64,000 nt of DNA from Hemerocallis citrina (GCA_017893485.1 CM030365.1:29472289-29536288), one strand, 5' to 3'. Positions 1-12,879 are shown, counted from the stretch's first letter. Numbers and translations are program-made. The notes: generated by a model from the letters alone, not told the origin.

Positions 1-1130
1 CCTTGCCTACTCGCTCCAAAATCTCAAACGGTCCAATAAATCTAGGGCTAAGCTTGCCCCCACCACCAAACCGAATGACACCCCACCATGGTGATACCTT
101 TAGGAAAACATGGTCACCAAGCCCAAACTCCAATGCCCTCCGATAGATATCGGCCCATCGCCTCTTCCTATCCTGAGTAGCCTGCAAATGCTTCCTGATC
201 TGAACCACCACATCAAATATCCTGGTGATCAACTCTGGACCCAACAACTTCCTCTCAACAATGTCATCCCAGAAAACTGGTTATCTGCACTTTCGCCCAT
301 AAAGTGCCTCGAACGGAGCAGCTTTAATATTGGCCTAAAAGTTGTTTTTGCACGAGAACTCTACGAGATGCAAATGATCCTCCCATGATCCACCAAATGG
401 AAGCATACAGGACCTCAACATGTCCTTAAGAATCTGGATGGTCCTCTCTGACTGTCCATCAGTATGGGGATGAAAAGCTTGTACTGTACTTTAATTTACT
501 CCCCAAATTGTTCTGAAGACTCTCCCAAAACTGAGATCTGAATCTCATATCCTTGTCGGATATAATACTAACCGGAACCCCATGAAGTCTAACAATCTCT
601 TGCATATACCTTTCAGCAAGGCTCTAAGTAGACTGCTCGACGCAAAAAGGAATGAAGTGAGAACTCTTCGTCAAACGGTCGACAATCACCCAAATGGCAT
701 TATGACCCTGAGGACTCCTCCGCAAAGCAGTCACAAAATTCATAGTGGTATGTTCCCACTTCCACTCTGGAATAGGAAGTGGTTGAAGAAATCCAACTGT
801 CCTCTGATGCTCTGCCTTAACCTGCTGGCAAATCAAGTACTGAGAAACAAATCGAGCCACAGCCCTCTTCATACCATGCCACCAGAAATGAAGCTTCAAA
901 TCCCGATACATCTTAGTACCGCCAGGATGGATAGAATAGGATGACTGGTGGGCTTCCTCAAGCAACCTCTGACGAATTCACCCTTCCGGACACATAACCT
1001 AGACCCAAAACGAAGCGATCCATCAGCATGAATAATAATGTCCGTTCTGGACTTAGACTCAACCTCAGCTCGAAAACTCTGCAACTACACATCACCAGCC
1101 TGCGCCTCTTTAATTTGGTTAACAAGAGAT
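1..1130 (-). pseudogene. R1 integrase (broken)
   Basis: Integrase domain of the R1 pol, inserting element cDNA into chromosomes. The 113-residue stretch read from 965 to 624 holds the H2C2 zinc-binding domain (His pair near the start, CQQ-type cysteine pair after YLI) and enters the catalytic core. The first core Asp (M-D-F-V in R3) is Asn here, codon 740-738. The second Asp (T/S-D-K motif) is kept at about 560. Downstream the frame is broken into short pieces, and the window ends inside the C-terminal part, matching R3 near 43,268-43,302. Decayed and expected to be catalytically dead. Confidence 0.85.
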
Positions 1131-3008
1131 TACTACAGCTGGAGCACCAAACAACTCCGAATAGAACTCAGCAACAAAACATCCAACTCTAACCTCCTCA
1201 CCTGCTCAATCAGATCCCTCTGCTGAGTCAAGAACATAACTGCCGATCTTCTGCTCAAAGCATCTGGCACCAAGTTTACTTTGCCAGGATGGTATTGCAC
1301 ACTGATGTCATAATTGGCCATAAGTTCCAACCAACGCCTTTGCCTCATGTTTAACTCCTTCTAGGTGAAGACGTCCTTGAGACTTTTATGGTCTGAAAAG
1401 ATCTCCACTCGGTTCCCACGTAAATAATGTCTCCACAGCTTCAAAGCATAGATCACTGCCGCTAACTCCAAGTTGTGAGTCGGATAGTTCTTCTCATGCG
1501 GCCTCAACTGCCTCGATGCATACGCAACGACTCGGCCCTTCTACATCAAAACTGCTCCAAGACCCTTACCAAAAGTATCACAGTGAATTACAAATCTGCC
1601 TGAACCATCTAGAATAGTCAACACAGGCGCTGGTGTTAATCTGTTATTCAACTCAACAAAAGCCACACCACACTCATCAGACCAACAGAACTTCTGATCC
1701 TTTCCAGTTAATTTAGTCAACGGTCCTGCTATCATTGAAAAATCTTGAACGAATTTTCGATAATAGCCAGCTAAACCAAGAAAACCCCTGACTTCAAAAA
1801 CTGACTTGGGAACAGGCCAATCATTCACAGCCTCAACCTTGGCAGGATCCATAGAAATACCATCGCCTGAGATAATGTGCCCCACGAATGAAATCCTATC
1901 GAGCCAAAACTGGCACTTGCTGAGTTTACCATAGACATGATTCTCTCTCAAAGTCTGCAGAACCACTCTAAGATGCTCAGCATGATCTTTCCGATTCTGA
2001 GAATACACCAAAATATCATCAATGAAGACCACGACAAATCTAGCTAAGAACTGAGAAAAGAACTGGTTCATAAAACTCATGAATACAGTAGGTGCGTTCG
2101 TAACCCCGAACGGCATCACAAGATACTCATAGTGGCCATATCTAGTCCTGAAAGCAGTCTTCTGCCCATCAGTCGCCTTTACTTTGACTTGATGATATCC
2201 AGAACGAAGATCCAACTTTGAGAAAATAACAGTCCCACTCAACTGATCAAACAAATCATCGATCAAGGGCAACGGATACTGGTTCTTCACAGTAACACTG
2301 TTTAGTTCCCGATAGTCGACGACTACCATCCTTCTTGTTGATAAAAAGGACTGGAGCACCCTAAGGCAAAATGCTAGGTCTGATGAAACCCAAATCAAGC
2401 AACTCCTGAATCTACACCTTAAGCTCTGCTAACTCAACCAGTGCCATCCTGTACGGACTCTTCGCTATAGGTGCCGTATCCGGCTGAACATCAATACCGA
2501 ACTCCACATACCTATCAGGGGGTAAGCCAGACAACTCCTCCAGAAAAACATCCAGAAAATCCCGAACTACAAGAGGCGCAGCCTCACAGCCTAAATGTAA
2601 CTCCATCGCACTAACCTCCTGATCAACTGTAGCTCGGCCAAGTGAAGACTCCCCAACATGGAACTAAAACTCTACGCGATCTGAAATCCGAAACACAACT
2701 TTCTTGGCACAGCAATCAATAATGGCATGGGTTTCACCCTAACCAATCCATAGCCAAAATGAAGTCGAATCCTGAATTCCCAATTACAATCAGACTGGCT
2801 TTCAAATCTGCGCTACCAATAATTACGGGACACTGCCTGCACTCCCGGGAACAAATGACAACTCCACCACCTGTCACAAGGTTCCAAGCCTCTGACATGT
2901 TGCTACACTCTAACTGATGGCGAGCCACTAATCGAGAGGAGACAAAAGAATGGGTTGCCCCGGAATAAAAATGAACATGAGCAGGAAAAGGGCAAACAAG
3001 TACAACAC
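1131..3008 (-). pseudogene. R1 protease, reverse transcriptase and RNase H (broken)
   Basis: Pol segment read right to left. The protease begins just after putative intron 2: its active-site triad is Tyr-Ser-Gly-Ala-Thr (Tyr codon 2,967-2,965) where retropepsins have Asp-Ser/Thr-Gly-Ala-Thr. Reverse transcriptase occupies about 2,606-1,750, with the MPFG motif and an intact FIDD catalytic box at 2,026-2,015. RNase H follows, starting with the [11 protein letters not shown] segment near 1,560 and ending with the YHPGK..PDALSRR motif near 1,260. Stops (for example after MDWLG near 2,734, and near 1,540) and frame changes divide it into several open stretches. Confidence 0.88.
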
Positions 3009-3164
3009 CTAAGACAGAAATAAAAAAGAGACAAAGAAAAGGATGGTTGAACAGGGTTGATGAAAACAAAATGCAGAAGATAAACAGAAAGAAATAAAGC
3101 AAAAAGCAAATGAAGAAACAAAAGAGAAACAACAAAACAATAAAAACAATAAAACAAAAGACAC
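3009..3164 (-). other. R1 putative intron 2 (156 bp) between gag and protease
   Basis: On the minus strand the donor is GCAG|GTGTCT and the acceptor GTCTTAG|GTGTTG; the segment is strongly T-rich with a TTCAACC branch-like site. Removing it joins a gag-tail codon to the protease in frame (phase 1). The length is a multiple of three, so it also reads through as a hydrophobic run unlike any gag or protease sequence. R3 has the same segment at 40,125-40,281 with GT-AG ends. Splicing is inferred, not shown. Confidence 0.68.
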
Positions 3165-4363
3165 CTGCAACCACACCCTCAGCTGACTCAGCATAAGCAG
3201 CATTCAGGTTGAAAGCCTGACCACTCCTGGGGGCCGTAGTCCTTTAATCGACAGTTTGGCGCTGCGGAGGAAGGGGTGGCCTAACAGGGCCACGAGCAGG
3301 GGCAACCTGCTGAACGGGACCCCTGGCTGGAAGTGCCATCTGGTGCTGTTGCGGGCAATCCTGCGCCATATGATCAGAAGCACCACAACCAAAGCAACGG
3401 CAATTGGCACGCTTGCAGTCCTTGCGCTCATGCCCAGTAAGATGGCAAAAGTCGCAAAAACTAGTCCTTTGAGGACTCGCAGAAGAGTAAGGAGCTGCCC
3501 TGACCGGATGGGCTGGAACAGGCCTCCGAACAGGCCCACCATAAGGCCTAGCAACCGAGTGCAGAACAGTCCACTGAGAAGGAGCCAATCCACCACAAGC
3601 CTGCTCCTGAGCTCGAGCTGCCTAAGAGCTTCTGCATAAGTGCGCAAGCGAAGGGAGACAAGTTGCACCCTAATCTCATGCTCAAACCTCAAAGTAAATC
3701 TACGAGCCCGGTCTTCTTCGTTCGCCATAAGAATGGCTGTTAATCGACTGAGTCTAGTAAATTTAGCTTCATACTCATCCATAGACCTGGAGCCCTGTTT
3801 CAAGAAAGTCTAATGTTACAACATTGCATAGACAACATGTAATAAAATTCCATTACTAAAATTAACGACCAACCTATATCATGGCCAAGAATTATTGCTT
3901 CATCTCCACTTTAGTGCTGCTAGGAAAGAACTTCTCCAAGAAGCTCCTAGTGAAAGTGGCCCAAGTGATCGGTCTTTCGAACCTTTAGGACTCGGACCTT
4001 CCACCACATATGAGCCAAGTCCACCAACTGGATGGCAACCATATCCACGCGATCTGCATCTGCCACTTTAGTAGCCAAAAGCAGTAGCTCTGTCCGAATC
4101 AACCACTATTCAGCCTCCAAAGGCGTCTCACTTCCTGAAAACCTGTTAAGATGCAGCCTCATGAAGTCCGTGACTGTACCCGGATAGGGGGGAAGAGCTG
4201 GCCTGCATATGCACAGCGGGTGGAAGAACTCGAGCGGCTTCTAAAGCAGCTATCACCAAATCATTATGGTTCTACTGTATATTGATCAAGCGCTCAAGCA
4301 CAGTGGTGATAGCCTCAAGCCCAGGCTGATCATCTGGGTACGAGAAGAACCTCTACGAGCCAC
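3165..4363 (-). pseudogene. R1 gag (capsid-nucleocapsid), broken
   Basis: Structural protein of the retrotransposon particle. Aligned with R3 the start codon falls at 4,363-4,361 and reads GTG, so the ATG is lost. A TAG at 4,274-4,272 comes from CAG. Capsid-like residues precede the 79-bp putative intron (3,795-3,873). After it come the typical GSRSMDEYEAKFTRLSR segment and, near 3,480-3,360, two CCHC zinc knuckles (C-x2-C-x4-H-x4-C twice: CDFC..GHERKDC and CFGC..DHMAQDC). The knuckles are in a different frame from the segment just upstream, so at least one frameshift separates them. Confidence 0.85.
3795..3873 (-). other. R1 putative intron 1 (79 bp) inside gag
   Basis: On the minus strand it starts GTTGGTCGTTA and ends CTTGAAACAG. 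The flanking exon sequences match gag without it. At 79 bp it cannot be read through in frame, so gag needs it removed. The same 79-bp segment occurs in R3 at 39,409-39,487. Confidence 0.7.
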
Positions 4364-4513
4364 AGTCTTCACAAAACCAAAAACAATTAGCATCCAGATG
4401 AATGTTGATAATAATTCATTTATACATGTATGGTTGGTGAAATGTTGAGCCGATCCCAGATCGAGCCAACCTTGTCTAATATATTAGGCAACTAATACAT
4501 TAGCTAAACCAGG

Positions 4514-4525
4514 GCTCTGATACCA
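4514..4525 (-). promoter_or_regulatory. R1 primer-binding site (initiator Met tRNA)
   Basis: Minus strand TGGTATCAGAGC, complementary to the 3' end of plant initiator tRNA-Met. It lies 10 nt from the LTR end rather than next to it. Confidence 0.9.
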
Positions 4526-5089
4526 CTAAAAACATTATCACGCCCCGCTTCCCAAAAGAGAATACGGAATACGGATACGTGACTAAGCCCAACGAACGAT
4601 TTTTATCATCCATAAGCTGCTCAAGAATCTTTACAACATCTCACAAGAATAATCAGAGTCGGAAGCAAAAGAATCAACCAAGTATGCATATCTGAATCAA
4701 AATACCAACAAGAATACTTGAAACAAAAATATTATAATCTCAAATAATCCATATCTGAATAAGTCAAATATCCTGGGTCACATTGCCCAAATACAAGAAT
4801 AAATCCAAGTATCAAATACAATTGTTCAAAGCAAGCAACAAGAAATAATAATAGCAAAATCCAGCACTAGTATCTCATATCACCAACACCATCTGGTACA
4901 TGTTCTCCAAAATCTGCAATTTAACAATTGCTGGGATAGGAAAAAAAAAATTCCCGTCAATGCAAGTTACGGGCTCCTAGTAATGCAGGATACAATTACG
5001 TGGAGAAAACTAACAAATAACATGGAATATGCATGATAACAAAATAGAATACTAGCATGGCAAGATGAACAAGTACAAGTGGCATGTAA

Positions 5090-5480
5090 CAAGTGTCATG
5101 TGATCACGTATCATGAGTCAAGAATTAAGAAATCAAGTAACAAGTAATAAGTGTCAAGTAGTCAAGTACAAGTATCAAGTAGCAAGTGTCAGGTAATCAT
5201 GTTCAAGTGATCAAGTATCAAGTGTCAAGTGATCATGTTCAAGTCTTGTATTATTACTATCTAGATAGCACTTCATGTATTCATAATTTTACTACATGAT
5301 TGCTACAGTCAATGCAATTTTATTTTAGATTTCATAGTGGATCATATAGGGCAGTGTACTCAGGGACAAGCCTCAAGAAATCAAGTATCAAGTAGCAAGC
5401 CTCAAGTATCAAGTAAACAAGCCACAAGAGTGAAGTATCAAGCCTCAAGTAATCAAGTATCAAGCCAAGTATCACATAGG
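5090..5480. repeat. Degenerate CAAGTA-rich short tandem repeat in R1 LTR
   Basis: Dozens of CAAGTATCAAGTAGCAAG-like words of 5-10 bp with point variants. The matching part of the R3 LTRs (about 38,040-38,160 and 49,310-49,400) has TACCTGTT words instead, so this segment has been reshaped separately in each copy. Confidence 0.75.
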
Positions 5481-6901
5481 TTCAATAGATCCTCTTCCGA
5501 GTACACGTTTCTGTATTTTCCACTATTAGATCTGTCCCATTAAATCCCAGCTTGATTATTTTATTATTAATGTCAAACAAACATGTATGTGTCATGAAAC
5601 AAGCAAGTATATCATGGTATGATCAAGTAAAAAATTCAAGTTGCATGATAAACATGTACGGGTGAAAGATAACACACAAAACGATAGCATAACCAAATTT
5701 CTAGTTCAGGATAGCAAGACCATACTGCAGTAAAACTGAGATTCCCGTTATTACAAACATGCAAACCTGAATTTGTCGAAAGGTTTAGAAAATAGACTCC
5801 CAGTCGAATCCTGCAAACATATCTAAGTCATATAGTATTTCACAAAAACATAATTCAAAACTGATTTGAATCCAGAAAGCACGTTCAGCCAGAAATCAGA
5901 AAATTGTATTCAAGAACCGGAAAATAGCATGAAAACTCACAAATTAAATCCATGAAAAATCTGGGGTATTCCCCTATATGTATAGTAACAGAAAATCAAG
6001 TTTCATAGTTTTCCAATATGAATAGAGTAGTCAAGTAAAATCAGAAAACAGCAGGACACGACAGTTTTGTAAATCTGAAATCACAAACACTGCAGTACGA
6101 AAATAGAAATATCTCGCAAACCATAAATCGAAATCCAAACTATCCAAAAGGGTACGAAAGTAGATACAGTAAGCTAACTTTCATATTCAGAAATATTTTA
6201 GAAACAGAAAGCAGAAATAAGTCGAAAATCAAGTTATTTATTGAACAGTAGTAAAATCCTGCATGTAAATCTTTGTTTGCAAGAATGAAAAGGTTTGTAA
6301 AACACCTTAAATAAATCCACCAAAATTCTGGGTAAACCCCAATCAAGTATAGAAATACTGAGCAAAATTTCAGATCAAAATAATAATTTTAACACCAGAA
6401 TAAAAATAGATTACTCTTCAGAATTCATAAAAAATAAAATCTATAAACCTTTCGACACAACTGTAGTAAAATAGACATAACTCTCAAACCGTAAATCGAA
6501 ACTGAGATCCGTCAAAAGGGTTAGAAAATAGACAAAATTCTCTACAAATCATGTTCACAAAATATTATCAAATACTGAACTTAATAGAGTCTAACAAACT
6601 GATCAAAACTGAAAAGTCAGCAAAACTGAAAATATCGTATGTGCACAAAATCCTCTATTTCACATAGAACTCATCCAAACATAACCAAACACGAGATAGA
6701 GTATACTAGATGTCCAATCAATATGCTATAGGGTATTCCACAAGTCCACAACAATTCCATCACGAATAACACGACCGAGCACAAGATAACATATGAACAA
6801 CACGCATACATGTAACAAGATGTGGTCAATCCTAGGTTATATCATGTCATGTATGTCGTGAGGCGACTACAGTCAAATCATCACTATAGAGACAATCTAA
6901 T

Positions 6902-9900
6902 TGTAGCGTCCCAGATTCCCGTTACCGGACATCCGCGACACTCTTCAAAATCTTTGCCTTCAAATGCATCTCAACACAGTAATAACACGAAAATTTAAAA
7001 ACTTTTTATTGCCAAATAAGTCATTACATCATTGATTACAACCAATGTCTTGTTCTTGATAATAATACAAATTACATAAACTCGGTACATCTTATTACAA
7101 ATAACAATCAGTCCTTTCTGGAAGGTTAACAACTTCCTCTTGGACTGGCAGTCGATGGCTCACTGCCGAAGCTCCGCTGAACGGTCAATCTGCTTCCCTG
7201 GGACTTGCTCCTCGGCTTGTGTCTTCTGCTGTGCGACTCTAATATCCCTCCACCTGCCCGAAGAGTAGAATCGGTACCTAAAAGGTGGGGAACGTCAGTA
7301 CTTCGACTGACGCAAAGCTAGTGATAACAGCGATCCTCTAAAATTCAATCACAACCAATAATTTATGCAAAATAGAAAGGTGATGTGCCAAAACAAGGGT
7401 TTACTGGATTCGGATTCTAGTACAGTGTCATGACATGACCTTAAGTCTAAATGCAGCAAACTCACATGCCTGGTTCTAATGCAAGCATGACTTTGAAGCA
7501 CGAATGCATCCCATACTACATACGCCCCCAAATCTAGTCGTCTTTCTCCATAATATAGGAATTCGAACCCCCGCCATGCACCCTACTCTTGTACACACTC
7601 CAGTTCCCAATAGACTGTCCGTCACCCAATGAGATTGCAGCAGTTAGTCTAATTCTGTCCTGCAGTGCCCAAGTAGTCACCGCCAGTTGGTACCCACGCA
7701 CGGACCTCCTTAGAAACCGCGTTGAACATGGTCCTTACGCCCTTGGTTCCACATGTCCACTTATGGACTTATGCATGCGTGTTCTCCCCTGGCCCGGGTT
7801 ATGAACTTATATATATATATACCAAAACACAAAAACCCACGCTTTAGGGACGTGAGCACCACGGGAGGTCAAATCCTCCGGGCCTCCCCCACCTTACTTC
7901 GGCAAAATCTTGGGAATCAACAGATCGAGATACGAGCCGGGGACGCAATCCATGAGCGGCCGAGAACGTATCCCTACGACTGGAAGATACAACATCGACT
8001 ATGGTTTACTAGGACTAATGCAATTTCCCAACCCCTTTAATAACCATTCTAACCCCAACCTTACTCTAATTATTTCGGGTAAGAATTAACTGCTTCCACA
8101 CTTGCCTATCAAACTCCGGCCCCTGGCGATACCGGTCTGGTTCGCTACTACCTCGGCTTGGACTCGTCCAGCATAATGGACTACGACTGCCACTACCCCG
8201 GCTGTAAATATATAATGGCCCCGTGAGCTCCACTCACTACCATGCTTGGACGTCCTATGCTCGGTAGAAGTCTAATAATATAGGCTTGATAGGTGTAGGG
8301 TATCCTTTACCCTAGTAACTAACTCGAGTCACCCATCCCACTCGGAGAGTCAACAACCTTAATACAGAGATCAACCATCCCTAGACACGAGTCATCGACT
8401 CAGATAACACACAATGGAAAATGTCTTCACAATACTCAGTCCAAACCAAGACTAAGCGACCTACGGGTTTCTGCCCGAATCTCAAAATGATCATAACTCT
8501 ATCGATACAACTCCAGTTGGAGTGTACAAGCCCAATCTGGAAAGGTTAGATCCTAGGCTATAACTTCCTAGTTGATCATGAGCTTAGATTCAAACATCTA
8601 AGTCCTCGAAATAGCTTCTCAAGCTCCAGCCCGTGTGCTTCCTATGCACGGGCTGCACCTTACCAGTAAAACAAAATCCTACTTATTCATCAGAACAACA
8701 CAAACTCAAATTCTGAAGAAGGGTGTGGGTGTCCTCAACAACTCTCTAGTTGGTAATGATTCCAAATTATACCATTAAGTCACCCTAACACACTCATCTA
8801 TCATCGATACACCGATTCACACGATTGGTCTCTCCAATTCATAGCACTCAGCTCTACTCTTGTTTTCTGTCCAGTCTTAGAAAAATCATAGTAAATCAAC
8901 CGTTTACTGGAATTGCCTCAAATTGGTCTTGTTGGAAAGATCTAGGTGTCCACTAAAACGATCTAATGAGTCATGATCCTCAAAATGTGCTTCGAACAAG
9001 TCTCAAATTCCCAATCTCTAAAGAGTATCAAAACTGACTGAAAACAGCACAGTGCTTAATCATAAAATCATAGTAAATTCCACGCTTGTCCAAATGACAT
9101 AAACGTTATGGTGGTAAAACTAGCAATCATACCCAACATCATGCAAAAGACCATGTCAAAATTCCAATTATACAGTGAGTACTATCTATTGCAAGTTAGC
9201 ACATAAACCATCAAGTTTTCTAATTCAACTTCAGCTACTGATTAGAGCTTAATTTTTCTCATGGCTATAAATTCATCGAAATAATTTACTAATTTTTACA
9301 TAATTAAAATGCATGCAGGAACTTTAGGTAAAAAATTCAGATCAATAGCATGATTCAATAAATCATGAAAATTTTTACAATATCAGCCATCCTGTTTATC
9401 TTTTTCTGAGTCTGCCTTACGACACAGCTCCATCTCACGATTTTATTAATATATCAAATGACCATAGAAAAATCTGAAATAAATCATGAACGATCCAAAC
9501 ACATATAGGAACAAAAACTTTAAATTTTATGGTCTAACTCATCATATTTTGCTCTCGGGAAAATCCACAAAATGGTACTCCGAATCAGTTTTTCTAGTTC
9601 AATTCTGACTTCAACTTCTAACCTTTAGATGATCAACCCTATGCATCCTACCATACATGCATGCGATCAAAATCAATTAAAAGACAAGATAATCAGGTTT
9701 AGAGAAACTCCCCACCCTTGGTTGTAGTAGAGGAATGATCTTCTTCAAGCTTCCTTCCTTGGAAATCTCTTCTTGATCTTTCTTCTTCACTTTCTTCTTC
9801 CTTCTCTCCTAATTCTCCTGAGGAGATTTCTTTCTGAAATTTCCTGAGCAAAGAGAGGTAATGAAGTGGGAAAATGAAGGAGTACGGAGGGGGTATATGG

Positions 9901-10316
9901 GCCGGATTTTATGGGGGGTGTAGCATAGGATTGTAGGGTGGTTTTAGGTAAAACCATGGCTCAAAGCCCATTGTTTTGTGGTTGCTATGTTGGCTGTCCT
10001 ATTTAGTCTTAATGGGTTCCAACGGGTGCGAGACGAGCGGTTTTAACGAGTGCACGCAATACATATCCACTATAGCATCATACAGTGTTATATTTGCATG
10101 GGTGTCGTACCGAAAACTAGTGTTTATACTATTATCGATCCTCCTCGTTCTCGTGCATCTTTTTAGAATGCAATCCACCCAAGAACCGTCCTGTACCCCT
10201 AACGACAAACCATGATAGCAAAAAATCAACCCAAAATACTGTAATCATGCGCCCGCATACGAACAATATACATACATACATATATATTCAGGTATCGTAC
10301 AAAACAGGGTGTTACA
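6902..10316 (-). repeat. R2 3' LTR
   Basis: Direct copy of 12,884-16,304. Edges on the plus strand are TGTAGCG...GTGTTACA. It includes a (TA)n run at about 7,808-7,822 and a TC-rich block near 9,740-9,820. Open frames inside it recur in the other LTR, carry no known domain and are taken as chance. Confidence 0.92.
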
Positions 10317-10336
10317 TCACTCCCTCCTTAGAATCG
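10317..10336 (-). promoter_or_regulatory. R2 polypurine tract
   Basis: The plus strand reads TCACTCCCTCCTTAGAATCG, so the minus strand has AAGGAGGGAGTGA directly before the 3' LTR start TGTAACACC. This is the expected plus-strand primer. Confidence 0.8.
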
Positions 10337-10589
10337 TTCTGTCCCCAGAACGATGCTAGGGGCAAAAATAGCAGACAATCATCAATGATCAGAAGATACT
10401 TTTCAGGATCATCACCAATTCCTCGAGGAACACCCTCGAAACTCACTCTTAAAGTGTTTAATACCGGCTCCCAAGCTTTTAAGTGCTCAATGCACTCTTC
10501 CATCCTCGAGATCAATCTCATTATGCGGATCATTTTGGGGCATACCGCATCCTGTATCCATCGTACTAGGGATGAATCACCTTGGGGTG

Positions 10590-11450
10590 TGTTGCTCTTA
10601 TCCTCGGAATAATGGAGACCAATTCCTACTCCACAGATCATTATGAGGCATATTTCATCCCTCGTCTGGAATATTGAGAAACTTCTCACTCTACGGATGA
10701 TTATGGAGCCAACGTCACACAATCCTTCCCATGAGTGCCGCTCTCGTCCTCAGAATAATGGAGACCAATTCCTACTCCACAGATCATTATGAGGCCTATT
10801 TCATCCCTCGTCTGGAATAATGAGGAACTTCTCGCTCCGTGGATCATTATGGAGCCAACATCACATAATCCTATTCGTGTATGCTGCTCTCGTCCTTGGA
10901 ATAATGGAGACCAATTCCTACTGCACAGATCATTATGGGGCTTATTTCATCCCTCGTCTGGAATAATGAGGAACTTCTCGCTCCGCGGATCATTATGGAG
11001 CCAACGTCACACTAACCTATTTGTGTATGCTGCTTTCGTCCTTGGAATAGTGGAGACCAATTCCTACTCCACAGATCATTATGGGGCCTATTTCATCCCT
11101 CGTCTGGAATATTGATAAACTTCTCACTCCGTGGATCATTATGGAGCCAACGTCACATAATCCTATTCGTGTATGCTGCTCTCGTCCTTGAAATAATGGA
11201 GATCAATTCCTACTCCACAGATCATTATGGGGTCTATTTTATCCCTCGTCTGGAACACTGAGGAACTTCTCATACCGTGGATCATTATGGAGCCAACGTC
11301 CTGCACGACTTTCCTGTGAGTATCGCTCTCGTTCTTGGAATAATGGAGACTAATTCCTACTCCACAGATCATTATGGGGCCTATTTCATCCCTCGTCTGG
11401 AATACTGAGAAACTTCTCACTCCGGGTATCATTATGGAGCCTTTCTACTC
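10590..11450. repeat. 146-bp dimeric tandem repeat, about six copies
   Basis: The marker GGAATAATGGAGACC recurs at about 10,606, 10,752, 10,898, 11,044, 11,190 and 11,337, a period of 146-147 bp. Each unit is two related halves of about 64 and 82 bp: both begin GGAATAATG and contain GATCATTATGG(A/G)GCC. It is therefore a two-step amplified repeat. Related units occur in LTR-F at 25,560-25,860. Confidence 0.9.
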
Positions 11451-11829
11451 ATGATCGTTCTTGCTTCATCACATCTCCTATCTAGGGCCTAAGTCAAGCT
11501 CTTAGAATATCATCTAGCTCTCGGTTGCGCTACGTGAGGGTCGGTGACCACTCCCTCCTTAGAAGAAAATGAGTCTTTCCATGGAGAAGGAAAAATTCAA
11601 TTTTATGCCTTATCCCAACCACTCAAATAAATAAGCACAAGACACGAGATGACAAAATGTCCCAGAAAACTTTCATGCTTAATAGAAGTCATAATATCTT
11701 GCTACAGAACACAATACAAATTTGCTATTTATGGCTAGCAAGAAATGCAACTAACAAAATATATTACTGTTCTAGACCATATACCACTTCACACTTCCTT
11801 CCAGTTAGGCTAAAGTTCATCCCTGATGA
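11451..11829. other. R2 interior with no recognised feature
   Basis: Non-coding DNA between the 146-bp array and the gag remnant. I see no domain, repeat or signal in it. Confidence 0.5.
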
Positions 11830-12627
11830 ATCGACTTCTTTCCTTTATCGACCACCTTCAGTAACTGGTCATTGGGGTTCCCTTGTAGTTGTGGACAATT
11901 CAATTTCTTGTGCCCGGCTTCTCCGCAGTTATAGCAAGTGGTTGTCTGGGCTCTTTTGGGCATTGACTCTTGAAATGCCCTTGCTCCTTATAAAAGTAAC
12001 ACACCACCATCTGACTAGGTTATTTAAGCTTTCCGGACTCGGGAGTTGAATTCCGTTTGTCATGATCGGGGGTGAGACTAGCCTTCTTCCTCTTTTTCTT
12101 CGCCTCGGCCTCGCCTTGACTCTGTCTCATGTCCATTTCGGTTATTGCAGCTCGCCTTACTAGCTTATCGAATCGGCGAATGCCTAACGGAACCATCCTC
12201 GACCTCAGTTCAGGCCTAAGCCCTTGCTCAAACCTCTGGGCTTTCTTTTCTTCCCCATGGACCACCTCTGGTGCATATTGTCTTGAAGCTGCTTCCGTTC
12301 TTTCTTTAGTTCTGTTATCTGTACCTGATGAAATTTGATCTGCTGTTGTGCCCGGCGGATCGCCTTGTCCCTGCGTTTCCCCAGCCCCTTCATTTCCAGA
12401 TACCCAATGGCTATCCTCTGCCACTCCGCAGTTGGGTCTAGCGATGGTGGAGGTGAGTTCTCCTCACCTTCAGTCTTCTGTAGCACTTCCCTCATTTCTT
12501 CCTCCATCGTCATCATTTTCCTTGTAGGTATTGGCTCACCTACTGTTACTGACCCATCCTGGATGAAGATATCTCTGAATACCATCTGTAAAATATAATC
12601 AGGGTTTAGTTTCGGAATCACAGACAC
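11830..12627 (-). pseudogene. R2 gag remnant with zinc knuckles
   Basis: The stretch read from 12,424 to 12,020 has the gag segment FEQGLRPELRSRMVPL, typical of the capsid C-terminal half, followed by a Lys/Glu-rich linker. After a TAA the same frame continues into two zinc knuckles near 12,002-11,890. The second is intact (C-x2-C-x4-H-x4-C, CYNCGEAGHKKLNC); the first has Tyr for its second Cys. The upstream 140-residue stretch (12,627-12,205) is in another frame. Broken, but enough to show an ancestral gag-bearing element. Confidence 0.78.
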
Positions 12628-12867
12628 ATATTATTCTGTTTGCCTCCACTAATGTCTGGTAACAGACTAGCCACCATTTGGACTTGACTGCACCAAGCTT
12701 GTTAGTAAAAATGAAGTAAACTGAGACTGGTTCACATATATGAAAGATCATAATCATAAGTTGTAGCGCTACCATATGACTTATAATCATCCTATTTGTC
12801 AACTAGAATCATTTTATCTGGCCTTCAAGTCTAATTTCCTACTGTGTTAGACTATAATTTGAAGTCA

Positions 12868-12879
12868 GCTCTGATACCA
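12868..12879 (-). promoter_or_regulatory. R2 primer-binding site
   Basis: Minus strand TGGTATCAGAGC, followed by TGAC. It is 4 nt from the LTR, unlike the 10-11 nt gap in R1, R3 and R4. Confidence 0.9.

Noticed and set aside
9976..10722. Open frames on both strands near the R2 LTR edge
   Set aside because: Parts recur in the second LTR (15,967-16,339) or fall in the 146-bp repeat; no domain.
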